Shown here piece by piece: positions 26,388-36,073 of a DNA stretch of 64,000 bases; the first letter of the stretch is position 1, and each line of letters opens with the position of its first letter. The stretch comes from Marinobacter sp. S6332 (GTDB taxonomy: Bacteria; Pseudomonadota; Gammaproteobacteria; Pseudomonadales; Oleiphilaceae), in contig NZ_JALKAP010000007.1 in assembly GCF_023016045.1 (NCBI RefSeq), positions 124,001 to 188,000 on the forward strand. The letters run 5' to 3'. The notes under the pieces were generated by a model. The model was not told where the DNA came from. It made no database searches and saw only the letters and a list, made by a program, of their open reading frames with translations. The position numbers were made by a program, and so were the translations under genes.

Positions 26388-28214
26388 TTAAATATCGGCT
26401 ATTACGGTCTGATTACGCCCTTGGGCTTTGGCTTTGTATAAAGCGCTGTCTGCGCGCTCAAAAAACTCCTGCTGATTCTCATTAGGCAGCAGAGTTGCGA
26501 TGCCGACGCTCATGGTAAGGCGAGAGTTTGCACCGTCCGGGGCTTCAACTGAGGTAGCGCGAACATCCTCTAACACGGCTTCACAAACTTTTCGTGCGCC
26601 CTCAAGGTCCGTGCTTGGCAGTAGCAATGCAAACTCTTCACCGCCAAAGCGAACAGAAGTGTCCCTCGGGCGCGTTGCGTGTTTGGTTAAAATGTCAGCA
26701 ATCAACTTTAGCCAAGCGTCACCAAACCCGTGGCCCCAGGTGTCGTTGACGGCTTTAAAGTGATCAGCATCCAGAAGAGCTATTGTTAGAGGCTGCCCGG
26801 TTCTGCGGGCTTCGGCACATAGTTCTGGCAAAACATTGTCCATGTGGCGGCGATTGTAAAGGCCTGTGAGGGAGTCGTTCAGGCTTAGGGTCGCCAGTTT
26901 GCGGTTGGCGTTCTCCAACTCTCGCATGGTTGAGCGCAATTGCGCAGTGCGCTCGTGAACTTTGTATTCCAAGTCATTTCTGGCTTTCTGCTCCACTTCT
27001 AACAATTTGTCAGTTAGTAGCCGCCAGCGCTGGACCATAGCGTAGTTCAGCAGGAGAACTTGCCCACCGATTGCGACCTGCATCAACGACTCCCGCGCAA
27101 GAAAATCGGCCAAATACCCAAAGGCTGCAGCCGCATAAACCAGCGCCCCAGCCGCCATGACCGCCCAGGCAAGCACATACCACTTCGCGGGCTGGTAGCC
27201 CTGCTGCCAACGGCTTATGGCGATGATTGAGAGAATGAATATGATCACCAGCCCAAGTACAGTATTGATAAGGATGGCTTGGCTGTATGGGATGACCATT
27301 GTCAGCCCGGTGAAACCGGCACAAATCCAAAGAATTGCTTTCAGGGTTTTATCTGCTCGCGTGTGTGCTGCTACTTCGAGGAACGAACGCCCGAAAAAGG
27401 TCATGGCTAAAGCGCAGAGCGCTAGAGTCAAAGGAATGGATGTGTTCGCGAATTTGGGGTTTTCAGGCCAAAAATACTGGTTGGCAAAACCACCCATTGC
27501 GAACAGAAAGAGTCCCATAGCCACCATATAAAGGGCGTTGTAAAAATAGTAGGTTGTTCCGGAACTGAAAAATAGGAGTAGGTTGAAAATGGCAAGGATC
27601 AGAATGGCGCCGTAAAATAATCCGTGGGTCACCGCCAGATGATTACTTTCAGCGATAACTTCTTCTGGGGTTTCCAGCTTTAGCGGGATGTTTAAGGCAC
27701 CACTGCTGTGAACCCGGATTGTTATAGAACGGGTTTCGCCGCTGTTAAGGGTTATTGGCAAAAGGAAATAACGGTAATCTACAAGTCTTGAACCAAAGCG
27801 ATGTTGGTCACCCGTTACCAGTGTGTCTTCAGGCTGATTGCCTCGCCAGAAAGTGACTTCGTCCAGCAATGGGTAGTGGAGATTGAGATACCAGAGCCGC
27901 CGTTCACTGCCGTTGTTTCGGATATTTAGCCGTATCCAGTACACCGAACGAGTCTGGCTAAAAACCAACTCGTGCCCTTGAGAGGGTGTCCATTTGATGT
28001 GCTCCGGCAATTCCTCCGGATTTGCTGCGGTATGCGCCGGTTCGCCCGGCGAAGATTGGTGGTAGCAAACATAGTACATTAATGAGTTGCGTGCCTGCGC
28101 GTCATTTGCATCGACTGCTGGGCACTCGGAGCTTGCCACGGCGACGTTGGCAAGAGCAAGTGCCGGAGTAGTGATGCAAATCATAAGAAAAGCTAGGCGC
28201 GCTAAGAGTGACAT
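26388..28214 (-). CDS. 7TMR-DISM membrane diguanylate cyclase
   Basis: The protein has about 608 residues and starts at the ATG 28214 (or 28220) with a signal peptide. A periplasmic 7TMR-DISMED2-type sensor follows (residues about 40-190), then seven membrane segments (about 195-400), a coiled-coil (about 405-440) and a GGDEF domain. The active site is RFGGEEFALLLP. The inhibitory I-site RPRD lies five residues before it, so product inhibition is expected. It makes cyclic di-GMP in response to an unknown, perhaps carbohydrate, ligand. The PilZ protein near 63 kb is one possible effector, by inference. Confidence 0.93.
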   Translation of the reverse strand: MSLLARLAFLMICITTPALALANVAVASSECPAVDANDAQARNSLMYYVCYHQSSPGEPAHTAANPEELPEHIKWTPSQGHELVFSQTRSVYWIRLNIRNNGSERRLWYLNLHYPLLDEVTFWRGNQPEDTLVTGDQHRFGSRLVDYRYFLLPITLNSGETRSITIRVHSSGALNIPLKLETPEEVIAESNHLAVTHGLFYGAILILAIFNLLLFFSSGTTYYFYNALYMVAMGLFLFAMGGFANQYFWPENPKFANTSIPLTLALCALAMTFFGRSFLEVAAHTRADKTLKAILWICAGFTGLTMVIPYSQAILINTVLGLVIIFILSIIAISRWQQGYQPAKWYVLAWAVMAAGALVYAAAAFGYLADFLARESLMQVAIGGQVLLLNYAMVQRWRLLTDKLLEVEQKARNDLEYKVHERTAQLRSTMRELENANRKLATLSLNDSLTGLYNRRHMDNVLPELCAEARRTGQPLTIALLDADHFKAVNDTWGHGFGDAWLKLIADILTKHATRPRDTSVRFGGEEFALLLPSTDLEGARKVCEAVLEDVRATSVEAPDGANSRLTMSVGIATLLPNENQQEFFERADSALYKAKAQGRNQTVIADI

Positions 28215-28322
28215 CAGCATTTTCCGAGAGCATTAGACTTCGAAAGTGTAGCGAATGTGCGCAAGCTGTGTTGTTAAACTGTTTAAAATTATGCGAACTA
28301 TCACAGGCTTTCGCTTCGAAGG

Positions 28323-28613
28323 TCAAACGCCGCTTTGTGCAAGTACTGTTATGGCTTCATCTTTATCCATCATGGGAACCAGCTCTGCCATCAGATCGCG
28401 CCTGTCATCAGATTGGTACCAGCGATTCCAGTCAGCTTCTGAGCGCCAGTTGGCCAGAGTAATCCTGTGATTGGAGTCGTTGCTGTCGACCAGTGTTTCT
28501 CCGGAAATGAATCCTGGTGCAGCAACAGCACGTTGCAAAACCTTTCGGGAGCGCTCCTCATAAGCAGTTTCAAGTGACTCGGCGATATGGCGTTCGATCA
28601 GAACCCGGATCAT
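28323..28613 (-). CDS. antibiotic biosynthesis monooxygenase (ABM) domain protein
   Basis: The 96-residue protein is a single ferredoxin-like ABM domain: MIRVLIERHIAESLETAYEE, a central GFISGETLVDS and the LANWRSEADWNRWYQSD helix. Small ABM proteins act in quinone or haem-related oxidation, or have no known role; the substrate is unknown. It is divergent from tusA and lies downstream of the tusA/ABM shared intergenic region. Confidence 0.8.
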   Translation of the reverse strand: MIRVLIERHIAESLETAYEERSRKVLQRAVAAPGFISGETLVDSNDSNHRITLANWRSEADWNRWYQSDDRRDLMAELVPMMDKDEAITVLAQSGV

Positions 28614-28698
28614 GCAAACCTCCAGATGTTTTAATGGTATAAACAGTAATTTAGCACGTATTTCTAAAAAATCAGGTCATGCAAAATAGGAGTTTTTT

Positions 28699-28938
28699 GT
28701 GAGCACTACCGATTATGACGCCGAGCTTGATGCCTGCGGGCTGTATTGTCCGGAGCCCGTGATGATGTTGCATAACCGCATCAGTGATGTAGCGCCCGGG
28801 AAAGTATTGCGGGTAATTGCGACAGACCCCTCAACAACCCGGGATATTCCCAGATTTTGTCAGTTTTTGGGGCATGAATTGGTCAGCCACGTAGAGCAGG
28901 GTGATCAGTTCATTTATTTAATACGTCGCGGAGAGTAA
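28699..28938 (+). CDS. tusA: TusA-family sulfurtransferase
   Basis: The 79-residue protein carries the family motif [15 protein letters not shown], where the Cys of CPEP is the sulfur-carrying residue. TusA passes persulfide sulfur from cysteine desulfurase to tRNA 2-thiolation (through TusBCD-TusE to MnmA) and other paths. The start is GTG, with AGGAG 7 bases upstream. MnmA lies 22 kb away in this window, a plausible end user. Confidence 0.93.
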   Translation: MSTTDYDAELDACGLYCPEPVMMLHNRISDVAPGKVLRVIATDPSTTRDIPRFCQFLGHELVSHVEQGDQFIYLIRRGE

Positions 28939-28974
28939 AAAAAGTTTCCACGGCTCTGCATTATGTTTATGTCG

Positions 28975-30879
28975 TTAGATAGACGGCATAAGATTATTCA
29001 CGTGGTCCATGAACTGACTGCGATTCATTTCGCCCAAAACTCGCTGTTGTGTCATCTCTTCGCCATTGCTGTTGTAGAACAGAATGGCGGGGGGGCCGAA
29101 CAGGCCCAATTCATCGAGCATTGCCTGTTGCGCGGGCGTGTTGTCCGTCATATCAATTTGTATCAGAGTGAAGGGGTTTAGTAAGGCGGCCACCTCGGCT
29201 TTGCTGAACACGTTGCGCTCCATGACTTTGCAGGAAATGCACCAATCTGCGTAGAAGTCCAGCATTACCGGGCGGCCTTCTTGACGAGCTTCCGAGAGCT
29301 TGGTCTTGATGTCGGAAGGTGCCTCCACCCGGTTGAATCCCCCGTGGTCATTGTTATACCCGGCTGGACTCACTTGCAGGCCAGTGGAACTTGCCTTGGC
29401 GACGAAAGGATCCAGCGGCGCGAGTGGATCATTTGCACCGGCAACGGCTCCTGCCAGTAATGCTATGCCATAGGCAAAAAAGATCAGCCCCAGGCCTTTG
29501 CGAGTTCGCTCCCAGCCCGCTTTTGCTGCGTCGAAAGCGCCCAGTTGTACGCCAGTGATAGCAATCAGAACACCCCAAAGTGTAAGTCCAATCCAGCCTG
29601 GAACCAGACGTTCAATCAGCCATATAGCAACAGCGATCAGCATTACGCCGTAGAAGTGCTTGACCGTGGTCATCCAGTGTCCTGTGGTTGGCAGAAGCTT
29701 GCGTCCACCTACAGCAACCAGAATAAGCGGGACGCCCATGCCCAGCCCAAGGGCAAAAAGTGCTATGCCTCCGATGAACGCATCCTGTGTTGTGGATATA
29801 TAAAGCAGGCTGCCAGCAAGCGGGGCGGATACGCAGGGAGATACAACCAGAGCGGAAAGGGCGCCTATGCCAAAAACGCTGATAACACGGCCTCCGGTTA
29901 GTCGCTGGCTTGCGTCATTCAGGGGCTCTCGGATAAACCGTGGAAGCTGTATTTCGAACACATCGAACATAGACAGCGCAAACACCACAAACATCAGCGC
30001 AAATACGCTCAGAACCCAAGGAGACTGAAGCTGTGCCTGCAGGTTGAAGCTAGCCCCCAACAGCCCGGTAATAACGCCAGCCGCCGCATAGGTAAGTGCC
30101 ATGCCCAAAACATAGCTGCTGGCAAGCAGCAGTGCGTGCCCGGTGGTTTTGGTGTTCTGGTTAGACACCAATGATGAAATAATCGGAACCATTGGTAGCA
30201 CGCAGGGAGTGAAGGTCAGGCCCAAGCCCAACAGCAGGAATAGGCCGGCAATCATCAAGGTTGACTGCTCAGCCAGAAACCCCGCAAGCCCGGTGGCAGA
30301 ATTGGTGTCTACCTTGGGGGAGGTGCCCGCCAGTCCGGAGCCGGTGTTTCCCGGTGACTGTGCACCGGGCCCTGAGCTTTGGCTTTGGTAAAACAGTACC
30401 TCGCGGGTCTGCGGCGGGTAGCAGAGGCCCGCTTCGGCGCAGCCTTGATAGGTGACTTCGAAACGGGCTTCCCGTGTATTGTCCGGAAGCGTTACCGGAA
30501 CACGGGCTTCGATAGGGTCGAAAAAAACGGTGGTTTTACCGAAGAACTCGTCTTCGGTCTCAGTGCCCGGGCTGGAATAAATAGGTACGCCGGCACTGGC
30601 GCCCTCATCTAACGCCTTAATACTGATTCGGTCTCGGTATAAATAGTGTTTGGGTGTAATGTCCCAGAATAATACGATCGCATTGTCATCCGTGGTGTGG
30701 CTGAAAGGAAGCGCTTCGTCCACAGGGAGAAACTGGTTGCTCTGGCCACCGAAAAGAGAGTTGCTGCTGCCAAAAGCCCAAGATGGGGTTGTAATGAGCA
30801 GCAGCAGAACAAGAAAAAACAGGCTTGCGAGGGAGATCTTGTGGCGAGCGTTGCTGGATGCGATGGATAGGGCTGTCAT
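28975..30879 (-). CDS. dsbD: thiol:disulfide interchange protein DsbD
   Basis: The 634-residue protein carries electrons from cytoplasmic thioredoxin to periplasmic DsbC and CcmG. It has a signal peptide, an N-terminal alpha domain with the Cys pair in GCAEAGLCYPP, and eight membrane segments with FTPCVLPMVP and SPCVSAPLAG. The C-terminal thioredoxin domain has ADWCISCKVME. The ATG at 30879 is chosen; the frame is open to 30933 but adds only a leader before the signal. It supports cytochrome c maturation needed for CcoO/CcoP. Confidence 0.95.
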   Translation of the reverse strand: MTALSIASSNARHKISLASLFFLVLLLLITTPSWAFGSSNSLFGGQSNQFLPVDEALPFSHTTDDNAIVLFWDITPKHYLYRDRISIKALDEGASAGVPIYSSPGTETEDEFFGKTTVFFDPIEARVPVTLPDNTREARFEVTYQGCAEAGLCYPPQTREVLFYQSQSSGPGAQSPGNTGSGLAGTSPKVDTNSATGLAGFLAEQSTLMIAGLFLLLGLGLTFTPCVLPMVPIISSLVSNQNTKTTGHALLLASSYVLGMALTYAAAGVITGLLGASFNLQAQLQSPWVLSVFALMFVVFALSMFDVFEIQLPRFIREPLNDASQRLTGGRVISVFGIGALSALVVSPCVSAPLAGSLLYISTTQDAFIGGIALFALGLGMGVPLILVAVGGRKLLPTTGHWMTTVKHFYGVMLIAVAIWLIERLVPGWIGLTLWGVLIAITGVQLGAFDAAKAGWERTRKGLGLIFFAYGIALLAGAVAGANDPLAPLDPFVAKASSTGLQVSPAGYNNDHGGFNRVEAPSDIKTKLSEARQEGRPVMLDFYADWCISCKVMERNVFSKAEVAALLNPFTLIQIDMTDNTPAQQAMLDELGLFGPPAILFYNSNGEEMTQQRVLGEMNRSQFMDHVNNLMPSI

Positions 30880-31037
30880 TGAGTCCACAGTTTCCCGGTA
30901 AATGTCTTGGTAGAGAAGGGCCTGATCATACAAAGTATGCCAGTGCCCCGATCGATGCTTGCGAGGGAGTGGACACAGTGGCCCCTAGAAAGTTCCCTCT
31001 GGCATTGGGCGCATTAAAGTCGCACAATAGCGTCCCA

Positions 31038-31619
31038 ATGAATCACAGTCCCAACGATCTTATCATGTTGTTTAATGGCCTGTTCCGGGAAGCATTTCGG
31101 ACTATTTTGGTCAAAGGCGACAACGAACCTGAATACCTGCCAGCAGGCGGTACCGATGACGTTGCGCAGGTTGTGTTCGCCCACGGCTATTATGCCAGCG
31201 CGCTTCATGAAATTAGCCATTGGTGCATTGCAGGTGAGCACCGGCGCACACTCCACGATTACGGGTATTGGTACTGTCCTGATGGCCGAACATCTGCGCA
31301 ACAGAAGGCTTTTGAGCAGGTTGAAGTAAAGCCGCAAGCGATTGAATGGCTTTTTTCTGCAGCTGCAGGCTCACGCTTTCATATTAGCGTAGACAACCTC
31401 TCTGGAGGTGGTGCATCTGATGAGCACGGCTTTCGGTGCAGGGTGTTGGCTCAGGCAGAGGACTATCTAGCCAGCGGTCTGCCAGAGCGGGCGCAGGCCT
31501 TTTTTGATACGCTTAAATCGTTTTACGGGACTGGCGCAAGCTTCAGTAAAGCTTGGCGTGAAGACGCCAGACGTGTGGTTCCGTTATATTTTGCAAAAGA
31601 ACATTTTGAGGCAAATTGA
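31038..31619 (+). CDS. epmC: elongation factor P hydroxylase (YfcM)
   Basis: The 193-residue protein carries HEISHW and the sequence ALHEISHWCIAGEHRRTLHDYGYWY (seen in part), typical of EpmC, which hydroxylates the beta-lysyl-lysine of EF-P. The frame is open from 30825, but the ATG at 31038 begins MNHSPNDLIMLFNGLF, matches the usual length (E. coli about 182), and avoids overlap with dsbD. EpmA and EpmB genes are not in the window. rhlB follows 6 bases later. Confidence 0.92.
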   Translation: MNHSPNDLIMLFNGLFREAFRTILVKGDNEPEYLPAGGTDDVAQVVFAHGYYASALHEISHWCIAGEHRRTLHDYGYWYCPDGRTSAQQKAFEQVEVKPQAIEWLFSAAAGSRFHISVDNLSGGGASDEHGFRCRVLAQAEDYLASGLPERAQAFFDTLKSFYGTGASFSKAWREDARRVVPLYFAKEHFEAN

Positions 31620-31625
31620 GACCCC

Positions 31626-32915
31626 ATGACATCTGACCCAAAGCACACCGGCGATCTAAGATTCACTGACCTGAATCTGGACAAGCGCCTATTGGACGCC
31701 ATTGCTGCCATTGGTTTTGAATACTGCACACCAATACAGGCTGAAACTCTGCCCTGGACGCTGGCATGTGAAGACTTGATTGGCCAAGCCCAGACAGGTA
31801 CCGGCAAAACAGCCGCTTTCCTTATTACCGCCATTCAGAGCTTGTTGGAGACCCCTATACCTGAGGGAGACCGCTTTGCATCGGAACCTCGTGTGCTGGC
31901 GTTGGCGCCAACCCGTGAATTGGCCATGCAGATTGCTAAGGATGCTGAAGAGCTATGCAAGCACACAGGCCATAACGTAGTTACCGTTGTGGGCGGAATG
32001 CACTACGACAAACAGCGGGAACAGCTGCACAACGGAATCGTTGATATTCTTGTGGCAACCCCCGGCCGCTTGATTGATTTTCTCGGCTCTCAGGATGTGT
32101 TTCTCGATCAGCTCGACATCCTTATTCTGGATGAGGCGGATCGGATGCTGGACATGGGCTTCATACCAGACGTTAAGCGCATTATCCGCAAATGCACACC
32201 CAAGGATGAACGCCAGACGCTGCTGTTCAGTGCCACGTTCAATCAGGACGTTCTGAACCTTGCGTCTATGTGGACCAGTAATGCCGAGTTTGTCGAAATT
32301 GAGCCGGAACAGAAAACCGCTGAACGGGTTGAGCAAACGGTTTACATGGTTGGTGATGACGAAAAGCTGCCAGTGCTGGTGAACTATCTCAAGCGTCCTG
32401 AGGTTGAAAAAGCCTTGGTGTTTGCCAACCGCCGTGATCAGTGTCGGGATCTTGAAGAGGATTTGCGCAATCAAGGCGTTAAAGTTGCACTAATGTCTGG
32501 AGAGATTGCTCAGGCAAAGCGCTTGAAAACGCTTGATCAGTTCAAAGCCGGCAGCATTCAAGTGCTAGTGGCTACGGATGTTGCCGGGCGCGGAATCCAT
32601 GTAAACGGCGTTACCCATGTATTCAATTATAACCTTCCAGACAGCGCTGAAGATTACGTGCACCGAATCGGGCGTACCGGTCGGGCTGGCAAAACTGGCG
32701 TGTCAGTCAGTTTTGCGGGCGAGGATGATTCCTTCGGGCTTCCGGCTATCGAGAAATATATCGGCCAGAAACTGAAAACAACTGTGCCCGAAGAAGAGTT
32801 GATGGCTGAAATGCCTAACCCGCCAATTACCCGTAAGCGTGGCCGTCGTCCGTCGCAAGGCGCGGGTGGCCGGAGTCCGGGCGGGCGCGGTGGCCCACGT
32901 CCACGCAGGAACTGA
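31626..32915 (+). CDS. rhlB: DEAD-box ATP-dependent RNA helicase, RhlB type
   Basis: The 429-residue protein carries the Q motif (CTPIQAETLPWTL), Walker A (AQTGTGKTAAF), DEAD (ILDEADRMLDMGF), SAT (FSATF) and HRIGRTGRAGK. The C-terminal tail is rich in Arg, Gly and Pro. The wording CTPIQAETLPWTLACEDLIGQ closely resembles RhlB, the degradosome helicase. The epmC stop precedes it by 6 bases and pdxB starts just after it, so the three may be co-transcribed. Confidence 0.93.
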   Translation: MTSDPKHTGDLRFTDLNLDKRLLDAIAAIGFEYCTPIQAETLPWTLACEDLIGQAQTGTGKTAAFLITAIQSLLETPIPEGDRFASEPRVLALAPTRELAMQIAKDAEELCKHTGHNVVTVVGGMHYDKQREQLHNGIVDILVATPGRLIDFLGSQDVFLDQLDILILDEADRMLDMGFIPDVKRIIRKCTPKDERQTLLFSATFNQDVLNLASMWTSNAEFVEIEPEQKTAERVEQTVYMVGDDEKLPVLVNYLKRPEVEKALVFANRRDQCRDLEEDLRNQGVKVALMSGEIAQAKRLKTLDQFKAGSIQVLVATDVAGRGIHVNGVTHVFNYNLPDSAEDYVHRIGRTGRAGKTGVSVSFAGEDDSFGLPAIEKYIGQKLKTTVPEEELMAEMPNPPITRKRGRRPSQGAGGRSPGGRGGPRPRRN

Positions 32916-32932
32916 TGGGGCGGAGCCTTCGC

Positions 32933-34090
32933 ATGTTGATTGTCGCAGATGAGAATATTCCGCTTTTGGACGCATTTTTCGGTGACATAGGCGAAATCCG
33001 CCGCGTCTCCGGGCGTACTATGAGTTCCGAAGATGTTAAGGATGCTGATGTGCTTCTGGTTCGGTCCGTCACCCGGGTGGACAGCGATCTGCTTGAAGGC
33101 AGTCGGGTGCGCTTTGTCGGCACCGCGACCATAGGAACCGACCATGTAGATCTTGGTTGGCTTAAGGAAAAGGGGATTCGATTTTCTGCCGCGCCAGGAT
33201 GTAACGCCAATAGCGTTGTGGATTATGTGCTTGCGGTTTTGTCCTTGTATGCAGAGCGCTGCGCACTGGACGACTGGTCACAACTCAGCGTCGGCATTGT
33301 CGGCGTAGGGAATGTTGGAGGGGAACTTGCGGAAAAGCTGTCCCGTCTCGGTTTTACCGTCAAACTTTGCGACCCGCCACGCGCCGACCGTGAGCCTGAG
33401 AGCGAACACAGGTTTGTTGCTTTGGATGAGGCGTTGGCTTGTGACGTTGTTTCTCTGCACACCCCACTGACCCGTGACTCGGCATATCCAACCTATCACA
33501 TGGTGGGTGAACAGCAACTTGCCGGGATGAACTCGGAACAGCTTCTTATTAATTCCGGGCGTGGCGAGGTGATTGACTGCGCTGCACTTGGGAAGTGTCT
33601 GGCGGGGGCTAACGCACCCTTGGTTGCTCTCGATGTTTGGGAGCAGGAGCCAAGGATAAACCCGGATCTGGTGAGTAAAGTTTGGTTGGCCACGCCCCAT
33701 ATTGCAGGTTATAGCTTAGAGGGCAAGGTGCAGGGAACAGAGATGATTTATCAGGCTGCATGCCAGTTTCTTGGCCTACCAACGCGAAAAAAGGCCGGAC
33801 AGTTTCTGCCCGAGCCAGCGTTAAGCAAAGTATCGTTTACAAGCGCCGCCGATGAACATGCGGCAGTCCGAATTGCATTGCGTGCCTGCTATGACCCGCG
33901 TCAGGATGATGCGCGCTTGCGTAATGCAATGAAGAAACCCTCAGCTGATGATCGGGGAACGGCTTTTGACCGTCTGCGCCGCGACTACCCTGTACGGCGG
34001 GAGTGCTCGAGCTTAAAAGTTCAGCTCAAAGGTACGAGCAAATCCTTGCAGGACAGCTTTCGCGCTATCGGTTTTAAGCTGAAAATATAA
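32933..34090 (+). CDS. pdxB: 4-phosphoerythronate dehydrogenase
   Basis: The 385-residue protein carries the NAD-binding Rossmann motif (VGIVGVGNVGGELAEKL), INSGRGEVID, and the active-site region DVWEQEPRI with LATPHIAGYS (His). A PdxB-specific C-terminal dimerisation domain follows. It catalyses an early step of pyridoxal phosphate synthesis. Start 32933 (MLIVADENIPLL) fits homologues and has GGAG upstream; the frame is open from 32915. Confidence 0.94.
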   Translation: MLIVADENIPLLDAFFGDIGEIRRVSGRTMSSEDVKDADVLLVRSVTRVDSDLLEGSRVRFVGTATIGTDHVDLGWLKEKGIRFSAAPGCNANSVVDYVLAVLSLYAERCALDDWSQLSVGIVGVGNVGGELAEKLSRLGFTVKLCDPPRADREPESEHRFVALDEALACDVVSLHTPLTRDSAYPTYHMVGEQQLAGMNSEQLLINSGRGEVIDCAALGKCLAGANAPLVALDVWEQEPRINPDLVSKVWLATPHIAGYSLEGKVQGTEMIYQAACQFLGLPTRKKAGQFLPEPALSKVSFTSAADEHAAVRIALRACYDPRQDDARLRNAMKKPSADDRGTAFDRLRRDYPVRRECSSLKVQLKGTSKSLQDSFRAIGFKLKI

Positions 34091-34108
34091 TGGGTTGCTA
34101 TGAATGGG

Positions 34109-34137
34109 CGGGGGCTTTAAGCCCCCGTTTTGCTTTT
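34109..34137 (+). terminator. Rho-independent terminator after pdxB
   Basis: CGGGGGCT-TTA-AGCCCCCG is followed by TTTTGCTTTT, 19 bases after the pdxB stop. The stem is G+C-rich and perfect. It closes the epmC-rhlB-pdxB run before a gene on the opposite strand. Confidence 0.9.
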
Positions 34138-34159
34138 CTAAGGCGGTGATTTACCGGGT

Positions 34160-34621
34160 TTACTTGCTGGCGAAGAGAGTCGCCCGAACAGCATGGCCAA
34201 TGCGCAGGGAGTGGCGACTTTTAAGTGCAGTTCGCACCAGATGAACATGGCTAGAGAGATCTTCTCTTAAAGATGGTGGCAAAGGCTCTACAGCGAGGTC
34301 TTCGGGGTGGCTCAGCTCTTGAACGAGCGCGTCGGGCGCAGGCGAGCTAAGGCGTACAAAGGCCTCTTGGGTAAGAACTGCTTGGTCAAGGGCCTCCTGC
34401 CGGATGGTGTCAACGTACCGGAGAAACCCTTCTTCTGCCAGCCATAACAATGTGCCAAAGCAGGCCATGTGGCGCTTGCTGTGTAAGCCAAACTCATCCG
34501 GCTCGTCCGGGCCAGCGATATCCTCTACGAACAAATTTACCCGCCTCGGAAAAGCCCCGTACAGTTGAACCAGAGCTATGGCGGCATCTTTGTAAAACTC
34601 TTCAACGTGGATGTCGGCCAT
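34160..34621 (-). CDS. conserved-type hypothetical protein
   Basis: I do not recognise this 153-residue protein. It has no signal peptide or membrane segment, is acidic and mostly helical, and contains HSKRHMACFGTLLWLAEEG and many Leu/Ala/Glu. It is a single gene upstream of a terminator from the opposite side and just after alaA on the same strand (42 bases). A cytoplasmic role is likely. Codon use looks like its neighbours. Confidence 0.7.
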   Translation of the reverse strand: MADIHVEEFYKDAAIALVQLYGAFPRRVNLFVEDIAGPDEPDEFGLHSKRHMACFGTLLWLAEEGFLRYVDTIRQEALDQAVLTQEAFVRLSSPAPDALVQELSHPEDLAVEPLPPSLREDLSSHVHLVRTALKSRHSLRIGHAVRATLFASK

Positions 34622-34663
34622 GAGCGAATCCGTCCTGCCTGTGCATTTTACTGTCGGTGCGCT

Positions 34664-35878
34664 TCACTGTCGGTAGTTTGCCAAAAAGTTACCCAGTCTA
34701 CCCATTGCGTCTTCAAGCGTGTCTTTGCGGGGCAGGAAGACAACCCGAAGGTGTTGTTTGTCATCAATGTTGAAGGCGGAGCCTTGAACCAGAAGTATTT
34801 TTTCCTGCAATAGTAAATCTAGAACCAGTTTTTCGTCATTTGCGACCGGGAACTTTTTCGGATCTAGTCTGGGGAACAGGTACAGAGCGCCCTGAGGCTT
34901 TACGCAGCTAACCCCGGGAATATCATTGAGCATTCGCCAGGCGGTTTCCCGCTGCTCATAAAGCCTGCCTTCAGGGGCCACCAAATCGTTAATCGACTGG
35001 TAGCCGCCCAGCGCTGTTTGTATCGCCAGTTGCGCTGGAACGTTGGCACACAGGCGCATGTTCGAAAGCATGTCTATGCCTTCAATCAGGTCTTTAGCCC
35101 GGTGCTTTGCGCCGCTAATAATCATCCAGCCAGAACGATAGCCGGCAGCGCGATAGTTCTTTGACAGCCCGTTGTAGGTAAAAAATAGCACGTCGTCGGC
35201 CAGCGATGCTGTGGAGACGTGCTGGGTGCCGTCGTACAAAATCTTGTCGTAAATCTCGTCAGAGAGAATAATCAGATTATGCTTACGAGCCAGTTCAATA
35301 ACCTGCTCAAGAAGCTCTTGGCTATAAACGGCGCCTGTGGGGTTGTTGGGGTTGATCAATACAATGGCGCGGGTGCGACGAGTGATTTTTTTACGGATAT
35401 CGTCAATGTCCGGAAACCAGTTTTGCTCCTCGTCGCAGCGATAGTGCACGGGCTTACCGCTAGAGAGCGTTACAGCGGCTGTCCAGAGAGGGTAATCCGG
35501 GGCTGGTATAAGTACTTCGTCGCCGGTATTAAGCATGGCCTGCATCGACATCACTATGAGTTCGCTGACGCCGTTGCCCAGAAAGATATCGTCGATATCG
35601 ACCTTGTCGATGCCCCTCTGCTGGCAATAATGCATCACTGCTTTGCGGGCCGAAAACAAGCCCTTAGACTCAACATAGCCCTGCGCCTGATGCATGTTAT
35701 AGATAACGTCCTGCTGAATCTCCTCAGGAACGTCCAGCTCAAACGCCGCAGGGTTGCCGATGTTGAGTTTAAGTACCCGGTGGCCTTCTTCTTCCAACCG
35801 ACGCGCTTCACGCATCACTACGCCACGTATTTCGTAACACACGTTATCCAATTTGGCGGATTTGTAGTAGTTCTGCAT
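34664..35878 (-). CDS. alaA: PLP-dependent aminotransferase, AlaA type
   Basis: The 404-residue fold-type I aminotransferase carries the NPNNPTGAVY loop, the Schiff-base lysine in YNGLSKNYRAAGYRSGW and the DEIYDKILYDG motif. The N-terminal LNIGNPAAFELDVPEEI and the length match AlaA, which makes alanine from pyruvate and glutamate. It is monocistronic or precedes the small unknown gene. Exact substrate preference is inferred from similarity. Confidence 0.9.
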   Translation of the reverse strand: MQNYYKSAKLDNVCYEIRGVVMREARRLEEEGHRVLKLNIGNPAAFELDVPEEIQQDVIYNMHQAQGYVESKGLFSARKAVMHYCQQRGIDKVDIDDIFLGNGVSELIVMSMQAMLNTGDEVLIPAPDYPLWTAAVTLSSGKPVHYRCDEEQNWFPDIDDIRKKITRRTRAIVLINPNNPTGAVYSQELLEQVIELARKHNLIILSDEIYDKILYDGTQHVSTASLADDVLFFTYNGLSKNYRAAGYRSGWMIISGAKHRAKDLIEGIDMLSNMRLCANVPAQLAIQTALGGYQSINDLVAPEGRLYEQRETAWRMLNDIPGVSCVKPQGALYLFPRLDPKKFPVANDEKLVLDLLLQEKILLVQGSAFNIDDKQHLRVVFLPRKDTLEDAMGRLGNFLANYRQ

Positions 35879-36073
35879 AAGACCCGGGCTTCCTCAGTCA
35901 GTAAACGTAATACAGGCACCTGCAATTCAGGCAAGCGACTATTCTAGCGGAGGCGAGGGCTACGGCAACAGGGTAATTGTGATGAATTATGGCAAGTTAG
36001 CGTTATATCCTATTAATTTACACTTGCGTTAACGGCGGCGCTTTTCATTAGCCGCATTTTTGTGAAGTGTTTT

